Positions 35,575 to 45,984 of a DNA stretch of 64,000 nt are shown here, piece after piece. A program made the translations under genes and the position numbers. Position 1 is the stretch's first letter. Each line of letters starts with the position of its first letter. Source of the DNA: Bdellovibrionales bacterium (GTDB lineage: Bacteria; Bdellovibrionota; Bdellovibrionia; Bdellovibrionales; UBA1609). A model generated the notes under the pieces. That model ran no database searches, was not told the origin of the DNA, and worked only from the letters and a program-made list of their open reading frames with translations. The DNA is taken from NCBI GenBank assembly GCA_027459485.1, contig DAIDIG010000002.1, positions 186,001-250,000 on the forward strand, in the 5' to 3' direction.

Positions 35575-35984
35575 AGTTGTATCTCCATTTACCGACCTAC
35601 AAAAAAACAATTCAAAAATCTTGCCACTTTTTTTTGAGCAACAAATCAAGTTTAAAACGTTTTAGTGGGCAAAATGTCGCCAATGTCCCAAAGTAGCTGG
35701 TCAAAATGGCGCAACTGTTTGACAAAGCTTTGCTCAAAAACCGGCACAGTCGGCTAGGCTAATCTGGGCCAAGCTTGAGTCAGATTGGCCCAAAAGCTGT
35801 ATGCGCGACGATCTATTAGTTTGGCCGCCAAGTGTTAAACCGGCATCAATTCAATTGCTCTTAGCGGTCAGTTGACTCTCGCTGACAGTTAAGCATTCGT
35901 GAGAGCTGGGTCTTCTATTTGACTCGCTGGTGCTTCGCCGGCCAAAATATGCTTTTGTGCTGAAGCTTGAGTTTGAGGTAGCCC
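35575..35984. other. Long intergenic region between CBS gene and signalling operon
   Basis: About 410 bases without a convincing gene; the longest short frame has 24 codons. It holds an inverted repeat at 35765-35792 (listed apart). It also contains repeated short elements AAAATG-GCG(C)/TTGGCC(C) that may be regulator sites. It must carry divergent promoters for the CBS and kinase genes. Confidence 0.5.
35765..35792. promoter_or_regulatory. Perfect 8-base inverted repeat with 12-base spacer
   Basis: TGGGCCAA (35765-35772) and TTGGCCCA (35785-35792) are perfect reverse complements. The position 190 bases upstream of the PAS kinase gene, and with no T-run after it, suggests an operator more than a terminator. 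No factor is named. Confidence 0.4.
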
Positions 35985-37124
35985 ATGAAACCGTCAATTG
36001 AGGGTCTGGATTTCAGTCACCTCAAATCCGCCATCGACGAGGCGGCGATTGTCGCGATTACCGATAAACGCGGTATTATTAAATACGTCAATTCGAAATT
36101 TTGCGCGATTTCAAAGTATGCACCTGAGGAGCTCCTTGGCAAGACTCACAAAATCATCAATTCGGGCTACCACCCGAAAGAATATTTTACCGAGATGTGG
36201 CGGACTATTTCGTCCGGCAAAGTGTGGGAAGGCGAACTTCGCAATCGAGCGAAGGACGGGTCGTATTATTGGGTGCATACGACAATCGTTCCATTTATGA
36301 ACGCTGAGGGCAAGCCGGAGGATTACGTGGCCGTCCGCTACGAAATTACCGAACGAAAACTCGCTGAAGAGCAACTCAAAATCTATTCGAAAAAGCTTGA
36401 GCTCAGCAACCAAGAGTTACAGGATTTCGCCTCAGTCGCAGCTCATGACTTGCAAGAGCCTTTGCGTAAGATCCAGTCTTTCTCTGACAGGCTTAAAACA
36501 AAAGGCCGGGAAGAATTGAAGCCGGAGCTTTTCGATTACCTCGATCGTATACAAAGTTCAGCGGCGCGGATGCAAACTCTGATCAATGATCTGCTTGCGT
36601 TCTCTCGTGTGACGACTCGGGCCCAGCCCTTTATACGTGTCTCGTTAAACGAAATAATGAAGCAAGTCGTGTCGGATCTCGAACTGCGGTTGGAGCAGTC
36701 AGCAGGCCGGGTTGAATGGGATGATCTCCCCTCGATCGATGCCGACGCCACGCAAATGCGTCAGCTCTTTCAAAATTTGATCGGTAATGCATTGAAATTC
36801 AAAAAGCCTGATCAGTCACCGGTCGTCAGAGTAGAAGCTCACGTTTTGGATTTATCTCCCTTGGGGCGGCCCGGTCCGGCTGTCAAGGTCACTGTCACGG
36901 ACAACGGGATCGGTTTTGACGAAAAATATTTAGATCGCATTTTTACAATATTTCAAAGACTTCATGGCCGGCACGAATTTGAAGGGACCGGCATTGGCCT
37001 CGCCGTTTGCAGAAAAATTGTTGATCGACATGGTGGGCAGATCACGGCAAACTCGTCTCCAGGGCAGGGAGCTAAATTTATCGTGACGCTGCCCATGACC
37101 CAACCTTCAGGAGTGGCGATATGA
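35985..37124 (+). CDS. PAS-domain histidine kinase, cytoplasmic
   Basis: Kinase of 379 residues. Residues 14-130 are a PAS/PAC domain (AIVAITDKRGIIKYVN, then DGSYYWVHTTIVPF), followed by a coiled linker, the phytochrome-type H-box SVAAHDLQEPLRK with His154, and a HATPase_c domain with NLIGNALKF, DNGIGFD and GTGIGLAV. There is no transmembrane segment, so it senses an internal signal such as redox state or a small molecule. GAGGT precedes the ATG. It overlaps the next gene by four bases and is the first of three signalling genes. Confidence 0.93.
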   Translation: MKPSIEGLDFSHLKSAIDEAAIVAITDKRGIIKYVNSKFCAISKYAPEELLGKTHKIINSGYHPKEYFTEMWRTISSGKVWEGELRNRAKDGSYYWVHTTIVPFMNAEGKPEDYVAVRYEITERKLAEEQLKIYSKKLELSNQELQDFASVAAHDLQEPLRKIQSFSDRLKTKGREELKPELFDYLDRIQSSAARMQTLINDLLAFSRVTTRAQPFIRVSLNEIMKQVVSDLELRLEQSAGRVEWDDLPSIDADATQMRQLFQNLIGNALKFKKPDQSPVVRVEAHVLDLSPLGRPGPAVKVTVTDNGIGFDEKYLDRIFTIFQRLHGRHEFEGTGIGLAVCRKIVDRHGGQITANSSPGQGAKFIVTLPMTQPSGVAI

Positions 37125-37579
37125 AATTGAACTCACATGTTCCTATTCTTATAGCTGATGACGATCTTGAAGATTGCCAAATGATTAAAGAAGCGTTTGA
37201 AGAAAGCCGTTTAATTAATTCGCTTTACTTCGTGCACGATGGTGAAGAGCTGATGAGCTATCTTCATCATCAAGGTAAATATGAAGATATGAAAAGGCAT
37301 CCCACTCCCGGGCTTATACTTCTCGATTTGAATATGCCCCGAAAGGACGGGCGAGAAGCTCTTAAAGAAATAAAGTCGGATGCCAAATTTCGACAGATTC
37401 CGGTTGTCGTGTTGACGACGTCTCAGGCGGACGAAGATATTTTTCGGACCTATAACCTGGGCGTAAATTCGTTTATTACCAAGCCGGTCGCCTTCGATTC
37501 GCTCGTCCAAGTGATGCGTGAGTTGGGGCGTTACTGGTTAGAAATAGTCGAACTCCCCGACGGCAAAGACGACAAGTGA
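37121..37579 (+). CDS. Response regulator, Rcp1-like single receiver
   Basis: Receiver protein of 152 residues of the Rcp1 type found next to phytochrome-like kinases: DDD at 13-15, Asp69 in LLDLNMPRKDG, Thr in LTTSQ, Lys in TKPVAF. It has no output domain. It probably accepts phosphate from the PAS kinase whose gene overlaps it by four bases and passes a signal by protein contact. The next gene overlaps it as GTGA. Confidence 0.93.
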   Translation: MKLNSHVPILIADDDLEDCQMIKEAFEESRLINSLYFVHDGEELMSYLHHQGKYEDMKRHPTPGLILLDLNMPRKDGREALKEIKSDAKFRQIPVVVLTTSQADEDIFRTYNLGVNSFITKPVAFDSLVQVMRELGRYWLEIVELPDGKDDK

Positions 37580-38700
37580 CCGCTTTTGACTTCAATGTTC
37601 TAATTATTGATGACGATGAAGATGACTTTGTAACGATTCGCGATCTTCTCGCAGATAATTTGCGCAGTCGCTATCATTTGACTTGGAAGTCATCATACAA
37701 AGATGGTCTAGAAGCCTTACAGCGACAGAAGTTTGATGTTTGTCTGCTTGATTTTCGCCTCGGTGCTGAAACCGGCCTTGATCTCTTGCGCGAAACGCAT
37801 GGTCAAAATCTCTCGTGCCCGATCATCCTGTTAACTGGCCAAGGCGATTTTGACATTGACGTCGCGGCCATGCAAACCGGTGCCGCCGACTACCTCATAA
37901 AAGGACAATTTACGGCTCCGCTTTTGGATCGTTCAATTCGATATGCGATGAAACATGCTTTAGATAAGGAAGAACTTCGGGCCAATCGTGCACAGATTCT
38001 TCAGCAAGATCGGTTGGCATCGTTGGGCCTTTTGGCATCAAGCCTTGCCCATGAAATCGGCACCCCGATGGGGATCATTCGAAGCCGCGCTGAAATGGTT
38101 GTGAAAAGATTCGGCGACAACAGTGCCCTTAAAGACAATATGACATCAATCATTTTTCAAATCGATAAGGTGACGAAACTTGTTCAGTCCTTACTTAATA
38201 TTGCTCGCGAGAAGAGATCGGACTATTCGGGAGCTGTCGACTTGAAGGTGGTCATAGACGATGTTCTGAGTCTCGTGCAGCATGAGCTAAACAGAAAGAA
38301 TATCGATCTTGAATTAAAAAATAGCGACTCACTTCAGGTAAAAGCGGAAGAGGGCCCATTGGGGCAAGTTTTACTGAATCTCTTGGTGAATGCCATACAT
38401 GCCATTGAAGAAGCAAAAAAGCGCGGCCGCACAGAGGGGCATAAAATCGCCATTACAGTCGCGGCCACTTTGAAAACAGTGGATATCTCAATTGAAGATA
38501 CGGGCGTTGGGATTGCTGCGAATAATTTGCCGCAAATCTTCAAGCCATTTTTTACCACAAAAGAAATCGGCCAAGGTACGGGTTTGGGCTTAGCGACTTC
38601 GTATAAACTCATACAGTCATGGGGCGGAACAATTTCAGTATCGAGTGAGGCTCAAACCGGAGCGAAATTTACTGTGCATCTCTTAACGGCAAAAGGTTAG
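37576..38700 (+). CDS. REC-histidine kinase fusion
   Basis: Protein of 374 residues. The N-terminal receiver (Asp59 in CLLDFRLG, Thr in LTGQG, Lys in LIKGQF) is followed by a histidine kinase with H-box SSLAHEIGTPMG (His159) and ATPase motifs NLLVNAIHA, DTGVGIA and GTGLGLA. Having the receiver first suggests it is itself a target of the upstream kinase and passes the signal on. The start is GTG 37576 in overlap with the previous stop. The three genes form one tight operon. Confidence 0.92.
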   Translation: MTAFDFNVLIIDDDEDDFVTIRDLLADNLRSRYHLTWKSSYKDGLEALQRQKFDVCLLDFRLGAETGLDLLRETHGQNLSCPIILLTGQGDFDIDVAAMQTGAADYLIKGQFTAPLLDRSIRYAMKHALDKEELRANRAQILQQDRLASLGLLASSLAHEIGTPMGIIRSRAEMVVKRFGDNSALKDNMTSIIFQIDKVTKLVQSLLNIAREKRSDYSGAVDLKVVIDDVLSLVQHELNRKNIDLELKNSDSLQVKAEEGPLGQVLLNLLVNAIHAIEEAKKRGRTEGHKIAITVAATLKTVDISIEDTGVGIAANNLPQIFKPFFTTKEIGQGTGLGLATSYKLIQSWGGTISVSSEAQTGAKFTVHLLTAKG

Positions 38701-38810
38701 GACATGATTGCTCCGCATTCAACGCACTTGTGACATTTTGTCTGACTGTTCGCGCCGGTGCCGTTCGAATGGCCCTTCCGCTCGGCATGTCTATTGCAAA
38801 AGTAAATGTT

Positions 38811-39569
38811 ATGACAAAAATCAATACCCAACCGGCTTACCACAACCGCGTTTTTCTCGATAGCGATGACGGTCGGCCTGTTCGCATTTTGGCGGAATAC
38901 TTAGAACCGCTCTACAGGCTTCGTCGAGAGGGGGTGCACGACACGATCGTGTTTTTCGGGTCGGCGCGAATGACCGAGGATGGTCCGCTCGGGCAGTACT
39001 ATAAAGACGCGCGGTCTCTTGCGAAGTTGTTGGCGGAGTGGGCGAAAGATCTGCATGGCTCTCGACGCTTTGTCATTTGTTCCGGCGGAGGTGGCGGGAT
39101 TATGGAGGCTGCCAATCGAGGTGCGGCCGATGCCGGTGAGAAATCAATTGGATTCAATATTGGTCTACCGCACGAACAGCGGCCGAACTCATATATTAGC
39201 CCAGAGCTGCTGTTCGAGTTTCATTATTTTTTTATGCGCAAGCTTTGGTTTTCGCATTTGTCGCGGGCGTTAATTGTTTTTCCTGGCGGCTTCGGCACAT
39301 TGGATGAGTTCATGGAGACTTTGACTCTGGCCCAAACAAAAAAACTCGATCGAAAAGTTTTAATTTTACTTTATGGTTCAACTTATTGGGATGAAGTCAT
39401 AAATTTAAAGAGCCTCGTCAGACATGGCATGATCGCCACTGAAGACTTGAATCTAATCAAACGAGTCGACACCGTCCACGCGGCGTTCGATTATTTGCGA
39501 GCAAACCTTCAAGTCGAAGCCGAGCCAATTTATCCAGCGATCGCAAAGGCTAGATTTTCGGGAAGGTGA
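38811..39569 (+). CDS. LOG-family protein (TIGR00730; nucleotide phosphoribohydrolase-like)
   Basis: Protein of 252 residues. It carries the LOG signature PGGFGTLDEFMETLT, with the upstream GGGGGIMEAANRGA and FFGSAR motifs. Characterised relatives cleave cytokinin nucleotides or other purine monophosphates to free base; older names call it lysine decarboxylase-like, which is wrong. The start is uncertain: ATG 38811 fits family N-termini. In-frame ATG 38787, ATG 38769 and GTG 38730 also exist, none with a good ribosome site. It is followed closely by hemN. Confidence 0.86.
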   Translation: MTKINTQPAYHNRVFLDSDDGRPVRILAEYLEPLYRLRREGVHDTIVFFGSARMTEDGPLGQYYKDARSLAKLLAEWAKDLHGSRRFVICSGGGGGIMEAANRGAADAGEKSIGFNIGLPHEQRPNSYISPELLFEFHYFFMRKLWFSHLSRALIVFPGGFGTLDEFMETLTLAQTKKLDRKVLILLYGSTYWDEVINLKSLVRHGMIATEDLNLIKRVDTVHAAFDYLRANLQVEAEPIYPAIAKARFSGR

Positions 39570-39577
39570 GGTTCTGG

Positions 39578-40933
39578 ATGCGCGAGATCGACGTCGACCT
39601 ATTGAAAAAATACGATGTGGCAGTGCCTCGGTACACAAGTTACCCAACTGTTCCCTTTTGGGCCGATTCGCCCACGCAAGACGAGTGGTTTGATTCGCTT
39701 CGACGTGCTTTTCGAGACCAGGCCGCAAGTTGGTCGTTATATTTGCACATTCCATTTTGTGAAACACTCTGCACGTACTGCGGGTGTAATAACGTGATCG
39801 GTCGTGCACACAAAGTCGAAGCCCCTTATGTAGCCCAGCTACACAGAGAGCTGGCGGTCTATCTTCAGCAGGTACCTGACCTCGATCGTCGTCCGTTAAA
39901 GCAATTGCACATTGGCGGCGGTACACCCACGTTTCTATCTGCAGCCAATCTCGACAGCCTACTAGCTGGAATCTTTAATAAGCTCGATGTTGCTCACGAC
40001 TATGTGGGTAGCGTTGAGGTTGATCCACGGCGCACTGACAAGGGTCAATTAGAAGTTTTTCGAAAATTTGGCTTTTCGCGGTTGAGCATGGGCGTTCAAG
40101 ATTTCGCACCTCAAGTGCAGCGTCTGATAAACAGAATTCAGCCGAAAGAGATGACCGAAGAACTGACGCGTACAGCTCGAGATCTAGGCTACAATTCGAT
40201 AAATTATGACCTCATTTACGGACTGCCGGGGCAAACTCCCGAGACGTTTCTTCGCACACTTAATGACACGGTTCAGCTCAATCCCGATCGGATTGCACTT
40301 TACTCATTAGCCGTAGTGCCTTGGGTCAAGCCACAACAGCGCCTTTTTAAAGAAGAAGATCTGCCACAAGGGGCTGAAAAGCGAAAACTCTACGAGCTCG
40401 CCTGTGAGCATTTTTTAAAAAGTGGTTATGTCGAAATCGGCATCGATCATTTCGCCCTACCTAATGAATCACTCGCAAAAGCCCGCCAAGCAAACTCCAT
40501 GCATCGCAATTTTATGGGGTACACCGACCACAGAACCGATGTTCTCTTGGGGCTTGGAGTTAGTGCTATATCAGAAACTCCCGACTGTTTTCACCAAAAC
40601 GAAAAATCACTGTCTCGATACCAAGGCGCCATTGCCGAGGGGCGCCTCGCGACTTTGCGTGGGCATAAACTAAGCGCCGAAGATCGCATGTGTCGAGAGC
40701 AAATTCTGCAGTTTATGACAAGAGGGCAAGTTGAATTTCATAACGCCGAACAAATGGCAGACGTCGCGAAATACTTACAAAGCATGATCGAGGATGACCT
40801 TGTGCATATCATCGGGTCACGGCTGATATTGACGGACAAAGGACGGCCATTTTTACGTAACGCTTGTGTAGCCTTCGACGTGCGGTTGCGGCGAGCGAGC
40901 CCTCAGACGCAGATTTTTTCACTTGCGTTATAA
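39578..40933 (+). CDS. hemN: Oxygen-independent coproporphyrinogen III oxidase
   Basis: Radical SAM enzyme of 451 residues that decarboxylates coproporphyrinogen III in anaerobic haem synthesis. The [4Fe-4S] motif is FCETLCTYCGC with CxxxCxxC, preceded by YLHIPFC and PRYTSYPTVP. These, with HIGGGTPTFL, match HemN rather than the HemW chaperone. The ATG at 39578 follows AAGGTGAGG; a GTG four codons earlier overlaps the previous stop. The 3' end overlaps the convergent decarboxylase gene by 31 bases. Confidence 0.93.
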   Translation: MREIDVDLLKKYDVAVPRYTSYPTVPFWADSPTQDEWFDSLRRAFRDQAASWSLYLHIPFCETLCTYCGCNNVIGRAHKVEAPYVAQLHRELAVYLQQVPDLDRRPLKQLHIGGGTPTFLSAANLDSLLAGIFNKLDVAHDYVGSVEVDPRRTDKGQLEVFRKFGFSRLSMGVQDFAPQVQRLINRIQPKEMTEELTRTARDLGYNSINYDLIYGLPGQTPETFLRTLNDTVQLNPDRIALYSLAVVPWVKPQQRLFKEEDLPQGAEKRKLYELACEHFLKSGYVEIGIDHFALPNESLAKARQANSMHRNFMGYTDHRTDVLLGLGVSAISETPDCFHQNEKSLSRYQGAIAEGRLATLRGHKLSAEDRMCREQILQFMTRGQVEFHNAEQMADVAKYLQSMIEDDLVHIIGSRLILTDKGRPFLRNACVAFDVRLRRASPQTQIFSLAL

Positions 40934-42684
40934 TGTTTAAGAATATTTGCAAGGCTCTTTGCAAATGCCTCCGGATAGCTCACATTTGGCTCGGCCGAAG
41001 TGAAGAACGGGTTCATCAGGCAGACTCGGATGAGCATGAGGCGTGAGCTGTCTTTATCGGGATACCAATCGGGAAAGTTCGCTTTAAGAAATTCATGATA
41101 ACAATTAATGTCGATTTCGGTTTTTGAGACAAAGAAGTCACTTTCTTTGTATGGCGAAAAGTGCTCGAAAATCTTTTGCGTGCGCGCATTCACTGCAGTG
41201 ATCGATTCGCCGGATCGGCCGACGCAAAAACACAAAATGTTCGTATCGGCGGCAGTCGGGATGTGAACATCTTGAATAGTCTCTTGCAGTGCTCGTCGAA
41301 GCACTCGCGTGGCTTCAATAGTTCTGTTTAGAATGCGACCGTACCCGTCTCTATTAAAGCCGATTGTTTTTGCCGTTAGCCAAGTTGCAGTGGCTCCAGC
41401 GGCAGAGCGAGAACCTTCTATGGTGAAATGGCTAGTATCACTCTTTTGAAAATCGATATAGGGGCTTTCTTGTGTAGGTATGCGGTTAAATCTTTGGTCT
41501 CGAATCAGAAAGGCACCGCAAGCGTACGGCACATATCCCAATTTGTGAGGATCAATTGTCACTGAATCGGCAAATCGAACGGAATTTAAGTCGCGGTTGA
41601 ATTGTTCATCGATAAGCCCGTGAGAATCTTTAAGCGAACAGAAGAACCCTCCAAATGCTGCGTCAACATGATGCCAAGTGTTTATTCCGCTGCTTCTATT
41701 ATATCGATGGATCAAATCGTGAATTTTGTGAATCGGGTCGACGAGCCCCATTTCAGTCGTGCCGAGTACGGAAATAATCATTGCGATCGGGCGCTGATTT
41801 TGGCGGCACCATGCAATCTTTTGTTCAAGGTCGCGAATCGAGGCGGTGCCGTGTTGGTCGAGTTCGATAGTCAGCAAATTTTCTCTTCCGTAGCCGAGCA
41901 GGACACTGATTTTTTCCCACGAATAGTGGCGATGAGCAGGTACTAAAATAACCGGATCATAGTAACTGCCGAGCGTCGCTTCAATGCGGCGGCTGGCGCT
42001 TCGAGCCGAGCGGTCGTAAATGGCAAAATCCGCTAACGTCTCTTCTGACCCCTTGAGTTGCCGGATAAGCTCGTTGTACCTTTGCCATCCGAGATTGGCC
42101 GCATCGAAAAAGCTGCCATCCCAAAGTTTGTGAAGTTTGCCAGCGCAAGCGGCTGAAAGCCACAGCGAGAGCCGCCACTTCGCTCGAATAGCCGCCTCGA
42201 AATTGGCGATAGTTCCACCACTCGTGAAATGACCCGTTCCGGTTCTGTGGTCAAATCCGCACATTGTGAGAAGTTCATTGATAGCTTCTTGTTCGATTTG
42301 AACTCCGACCCGAGAGGCTTCGGCAGAGACATTGTTCGGGTTGTGAAGCAATGAAATGCAATGGCCAAATAGCGCGGGCAGCGAGATCTCTGAAAACATA
42401 TGGCCTATGTACCGTGGCGAAAACTTCGGGACTTCAGATTCAAATCGCTGCAACAGATGTTCGACCATCGCGTCGATGCGACGGATGTCACTTTGAAATT
42501 CAGGCGTCATTTTGTCGTACGCCGAAATCGCGCGCCCATCGTCGGGGAAGCGGCTTTGCCGCCAGACGATCCACCGGTCAATGATCCGCTGAAAACTGTG
42601 CCGTACCAATTCGGCGTTTTCGGCTTGGGGGCCTAAAAAAAAACTCTTCAGCGCAATCTCATCAGGATCGCAACTTTTCGGCAT
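40903..42684 (-). CDS. PLP-dependent decarboxylase, group II (glutamate/aromatic/Tyr type)
   Basis: Protein of 593 residues with the group II decarboxylase fold: FTSGGTIANFEAAIRA (cofactor phosphate loop), HHVDAAFGGF (Asp contacting the pyridine N), and SVTIDPHKLGYVP with the Schiff-base Lys. A long N-terminal part of about 110 residues precedes. It decarboxylates an amino acid or a related acid; glutamate, tyrosine, DOPA or 2,4-diaminobutyrate are all possible and the motifs do not decide. Residues near the C-terminus (CHEFLKANFPDWYPDKDSS) suggest the larger Tyr/Glu-decarboxylase branch. Confidence 0.87.
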   Translation of the reverse strand: MPKSCDPDEIALKSFFLGPQAENAELVRHSFQRIIDRWIVWRQSRFPDDGRAISAYDKMTPEFQSDIRRIDAMVEHLLQRFESEVPKFSPRYIGHMFSEISLPALFGHCISLLHNPNNVSAEASRVGVQIEQEAINELLTMCGFDHRTGTGHFTSGGTIANFEAAIRAKWRLSLWLSAACAGKLHKLWDGSFFDAANLGWQRYNELIRQLKGSEETLADFAIYDRSARSASRRIEATLGSYYDPVILVPAHRHYSWEKISVLLGYGRENLLTIELDQHGTASIRDLEQKIAWCRQNQRPIAMIISVLGTTEMGLVDPIHKIHDLIHRYNRSSGINTWHHVDAAFGGFFCSLKDSHGLIDEQFNRDLNSVRFADSVTIDPHKLGYVPYACGAFLIRDQRFNRIPTQESPYIDFQKSDTSHFTIEGSRSAAGATATWLTAKTIGFNRDGYGRILNRTIEATRVLRRALQETIQDVHIPTAADTNILCFCVGRSGESITAVNARTQKIFEHFSPYKESDFFVSKTEIDINCYHEFLKANFPDWYPDKDSSRLMLIRVCLMNPFFTSAEPNVSYPEAFAKSLANILKHYNASEKICV

Positions 42685-42773
42685 AATACACTCCCTAAAT
42701 TTGCGACTGCAAAAAACGCGCCTTGTTTCAAATCAAATGCATAGCACGGACATGACAAAATTACTCAGATTCG

Positions 42774-42788
42774 GAGACGAAATGTCTC
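42774..42788. promoter_or_regulatory. Small hairpin upstream of the ribonucleotide reductase gene
   Basis: GAGAC, loop GAAAT, GTCTC. A possible -35 TTGACC (42813-42818) and weak -10 TAGGCT (42837-42842) with 18-base spacing follow. I looked for a cobalamin riboswitch here because the gene product uses B12 and saw no match. The hairpin is small and its role is unknown. Confidence 0.3.
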
Positions 42789-42874
42789 AATTAAACCTGA
42801 TTGTTTTCAATATTGACCGCCATCGAATTTCGCTCTTAGGCTAAGTTCAACCAGCACAACAAGGGGTGATAATC

Positions 42875-45800
42875 GTGGAAGTCCAAATGAAACCTTTCGA
42901 GAAAGTTACACCGCAGAAGAGGCATAAGGGCGCCACGCTGAATCTGAAAAGACGCCATACTCGTAAAGGGGAGAACCCGCTTGACGAAGTTTCCTACGAA
43001 AAGCGATCCGCTAAAATCCGCAATTCAGATGGTTCAACTGTTTTCGAAATGGCTGATGCTGAGGTTCCAAAAGATTGGTCACAACTCGCTACAGATATAT
43101 TGATTTCGCGATATTTTAGACGAGCCGGCGTGCCCGAATCGGGTCACGAGACAAGCGTTAAACAAGTCATATTTCGAATTGCCCACACGATCCGAGAGTT
43201 CGGCGAAAACGGCGGCTACTTTGCATCTAGCGAACAAGCTGAAATTTTTGAGGCCGAGCTTTCATATCTGCTCATCAATCAAAGAGGCGCATTCAATTCG
43301 CCGGTCTGGTTCAATGTCGGGCTTTACCAGCAGTATGGTATTCTTGGGTCTGGCGGTAATTATTTTTTTAACGAAAAGACTCAAAGCACTGAAGAGACGT
43401 CAAGCGCGTACGCGCAACCACAGTCATCGGCCTGCTTCATACAGAGCATTGAAGATGAACTGGGCGGCATATTTGAACTTCTAAAGAACGAATCGAAAAT
43501 TTTTAAGTATGGTTCAGGTACGGGTACAAATTTTTCGAAAATCCGAGGGCATATGGAGAAGCTTTCGGGCGGTGGCACAAGTTCCGGGCTTATGAGCTTT
43601 CTTGAAGTTCTTGATCGCGGGGCGGGCGCCACGAAGTCAGGAGGCACCACCCGTCGAGCTGCAAAAATGGTCTGTTTAGACGTGGATCATCCCGAAATTG
43701 AAGATTTCATTCAGTGGAAGACAAAAGAAGAGAAGAAAGTAGCGGCTCTGGCCGCTGCGGGCTACTCATCCGACTTCAACGGAGAGGCCTACAAAACCGT
43801 ATCGGGTCAGAATTCGAACAATTCTGTGCGCCTCAGTGATGATTTTATGACCGCTGTGCTTGAAGGTAAAGATTGGCAAACTCGGTTGCGCACAACGGGG
43901 GAGATTCATAAGACAATAAAGGCGCGAGATCTATTCGAGCTGATTTCGCATTCGACTTGGGCGTGTGCCGATCCGGGTGTTCAGTTCGATAGCACAATCA
44001 ATAAATGGCATTGTTGCCCGCAGTCCGGCAAAATCAATGCGTCGAACCCTTGCTCGGAATACATGTTTCTTGACGATAGCGCTTGCAATCTTGCTTCGAT
44101 AAATTTGCTCAAATACCTGAGCGAGAATGGCGACTTTGACGTTGAAGGTTTTCAACATGCATGCCGCATTTTTTTCCTGGCTCAAGAAATATTGGTAGGG
44201 CAGTCTTCATATCCGACACCGAAAATCGCACAAAATAGCCGCGACTATCGTCCGCTTGGTTTGGGATACGCAAATCTTGGTGCCCTGTTGATGGCAAAGG
44301 GTATCCCGTACGACAGTGAACTTGCGCGTTCGTGGTGTGGCGCTCTCACGGCTATAATGCTAGGCGAAGCCTATTCGATGAGCGCCGAAATCGCACGAGT
44401 TAAAGGTCCATTTGCAGGTTACGCAAAAAATTCTTCGTCAATGAATCGTGTGTTGCAGATGCACCTGCGTGCGACCCAAAATATTTCGGAAGGCGCACCC
44501 GATAATATGCGAGATGCTGCCAAGAGTGCGCTCGCGCGGGCAGTCGAATTCGGGCAGAAATATGGTTACCGCAATGCTCAAGCGACGGTACTAGCGCCCA
44601 CCGGCACAATCGGTCTATTAATGGACTGCGATACGACAGGCATTGAACCGGACTTCGCGCTTGTGAAGTATAAGAAGCTGGCGGGTGGCGGTCACTTTAA
44701 AATCGTCAACCAATCTGTACCGCGCGCGTTGAGTGCGCTTGGTTATGCGCCCGCTGAAGTTCAGGCAATTATACAGTACGTTGTCGGTAGTTTAACTTTG
44801 AAGGGCGCCCCACACATCAACGATAAAAGTTTGGCCACCAAAGGGTTTTCATCAGATGACATTCATCGCGTCGATGATGCTCTGAAGGGCGCCTTTGATC
44901 TTGAATCCGCTTTCAACACAGCAACAATTTCGGACTCCACAATGGCGAAACTGAGTCTAACTGGTAAGGCGAACGTTCTCGAAGCGCTTGGGTTTTCAAA
45001 AAATGAGATCGACGAAGCCAACGAGTGGGTTTGCGGTCGAATGACAATCGAAGGCTGCCCACAATTGAAGTTGGAACATTTACCGGTTTTCGATTGCGCC
45101 AATCGCTGCGGTAAAAACGGCACGCGATTTTTGTCGCCGCTGAGCCATATCAAGATGATGGCCGCGGCTCAACCGTTTCTTTCGGGCGCCATTTCGAAAA
45201 CCGTGAATTTGCCGAACGAAGCAACAGTTGAAGACATTAAGAATATTTATGTTGAAGCTTGGAAGTTAGGCTTAAAGGCCGTTGCTGTTTATCGCGACGG
45301 TTCAAAAATGAGTCAGCCGTTATCGACGATTAAAGATCATCCTCCCGCCGGTGAGGCAACAAAGCTCAAAAGGCGAATTTTACCGAAGAAGCGAAGCGGG
45401 TTTACTGTCGAGGCTCGAGTCGGCGGGCATAAAATTTATCTGCGCACGGGCGAGTATGAAGGCGGCGAACTAGGCGAGATTTTTATTGATATGCATAAAG
45501 AGGGGGCGGCATTTCGCTCTTTATTAAATTGTTTCGCGATCGCTGTTTCAAAGGGGCTTCAGCACGGGGTACCTCTTAAAGAATATGTCGACACCTTTAC
45601 GTTTACCAGATTCGAGCCGAATGGCATTGTTGATCATGAAAATATTAAGAGCGCTACGTCAGTTGTCGATTTTATTTTTCGGCTTTTGGGTATGGAATAT
45701 CTCGGAATGACTGATTTTTTACATGTCGCTCCAGCGAAATTGACCTCGGCACAAGATCGTTCAAAAGTGATTCCGCAAAAGGATCACGCGCAGGGTAATT

Positions 45801-45955
45801 TCGAAGCCCAGGGGGCCGCTGTGGACGGCGCCAACCAATTTTACAGTCAGTTTATGGGCGATGCGCCCGCTTGCTCATCATGCGGGCACACGACTATTCG
45901 TAATGGAACATGTTACCGTTGTTTGAACTGCGGCAATTCAATGGGGTGCAGTTAA
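42875..45955 (+). CDS. nrdJ: Vitamin B12-dependent (class II) ribonucleotide reductase
   Basis: Protein of 1026 residues that makes deoxyribonucleotides with adenosylcobalamin, working with or without oxygen. The reductase core has [22 protein letters not shown]-type active-site sequence around residues 385-405, [10 protein letters not shown] earlier, and [19 protein letters not shown] near 575. The tail has the NrdJ zinc-ribbon CSSCGHTTI...[10 protein letters not shown]. The start is GTG 42875 with AAGGGG upstream; the GTG at 42866 is part of that site. No NrdA/NrdD gene was seen in the window. Confidence 0.95.
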   Translation: MEVQMKPFEKVTPQKRHKGATLNLKRRHTRKGENPLDEVSYEKRSAKIRNSDGSTVFEMADAEVPKDWSQLATDILISRYFRRAGVPESGHETSVKQVIFRIAHTIREFGENGGYFASSEQAEIFEAELSYLLINQRGAFNSPVWFNVGLYQQYGILGSGGNYFFNEKTQSTEETSSAYAQPQSSACFIQSIEDELGGIFELLKNESKIFKYGSGTGTNFSKIRGHMEKLSGGGTSSGLMSFLEVLDRGAGATKSGGTTRRAAKMVCLDVDHPEIEDFIQWKTKEEKKVAALAAAGYSSDFNGEAYKTVSGQNSNNSVRLSDDFMTAVLEGKDWQTRLRTTGEIHKTIKARDLFELISHSTWACADPGVQFDSTINKWHCCPQSGKINASNPCSEYMFLDDSACNLASINLLKYLSENGDFDVEGFQHACRIFFLAQEILVGQSSYPTPKIAQNSRDYRPLGLGYANLGALLMAKGIPYDSELARSWCGALTAIMLGEAYSMSAEIARVKGPFAGYAKNSSSMNRVLQMHLRATQNISEGAPDNMRDAAKSALARAVEFGQKYGYRNAQATVLAPTGTIGLLMDCDTTGIEPDFALVKYKKLAGGGHFKIVNQSVPRALSALGYAPAEVQAIIQYVVGSLTLKGAPHINDKSLATKGFSSDDIHRVDDALKGAFDLESAFNTATISDSTMAKLSLTGKANVLEALGFSKNEIDEANEWVCGRMTIEGCPQLKLEHLPVFDCANRCGKNGTRFLSPLSHIKMMAAAQPFLSGAISKTVNLPNEATVEDIKNIYVEAWKLGLKAVAVYRDGSKMSQPLSTIKDHPPAGEATKLKRRILPKKRSGFTVEARVGGHKIYLRTGEYEGGELGEIFIDMHKEGAAFRSLLNCFAIAVSKGLQHGVPLKEYVDTFTFTRFEPNGIVDHENIKSATSVVDFIFRLLGMEYLGMTDFLHVAPAKLTSAQDRSKVIPQKDHAQGNFEAQGAAVDGANQFYSQFMGDAPACSSCGHTTIRNGTCYRCLNCGNSMGCS

Positions 45956-45984
45956 AATAGCCGCAGTTTATTAAAGGCGATTGT

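Noticed and set aside
42685-42874. Possible cobalamin riboswitch before nrdJ
   Set aside because: Expected because the enzyme uses B12, but no B12-box-like sequence was found; only a five-pair hairpin.
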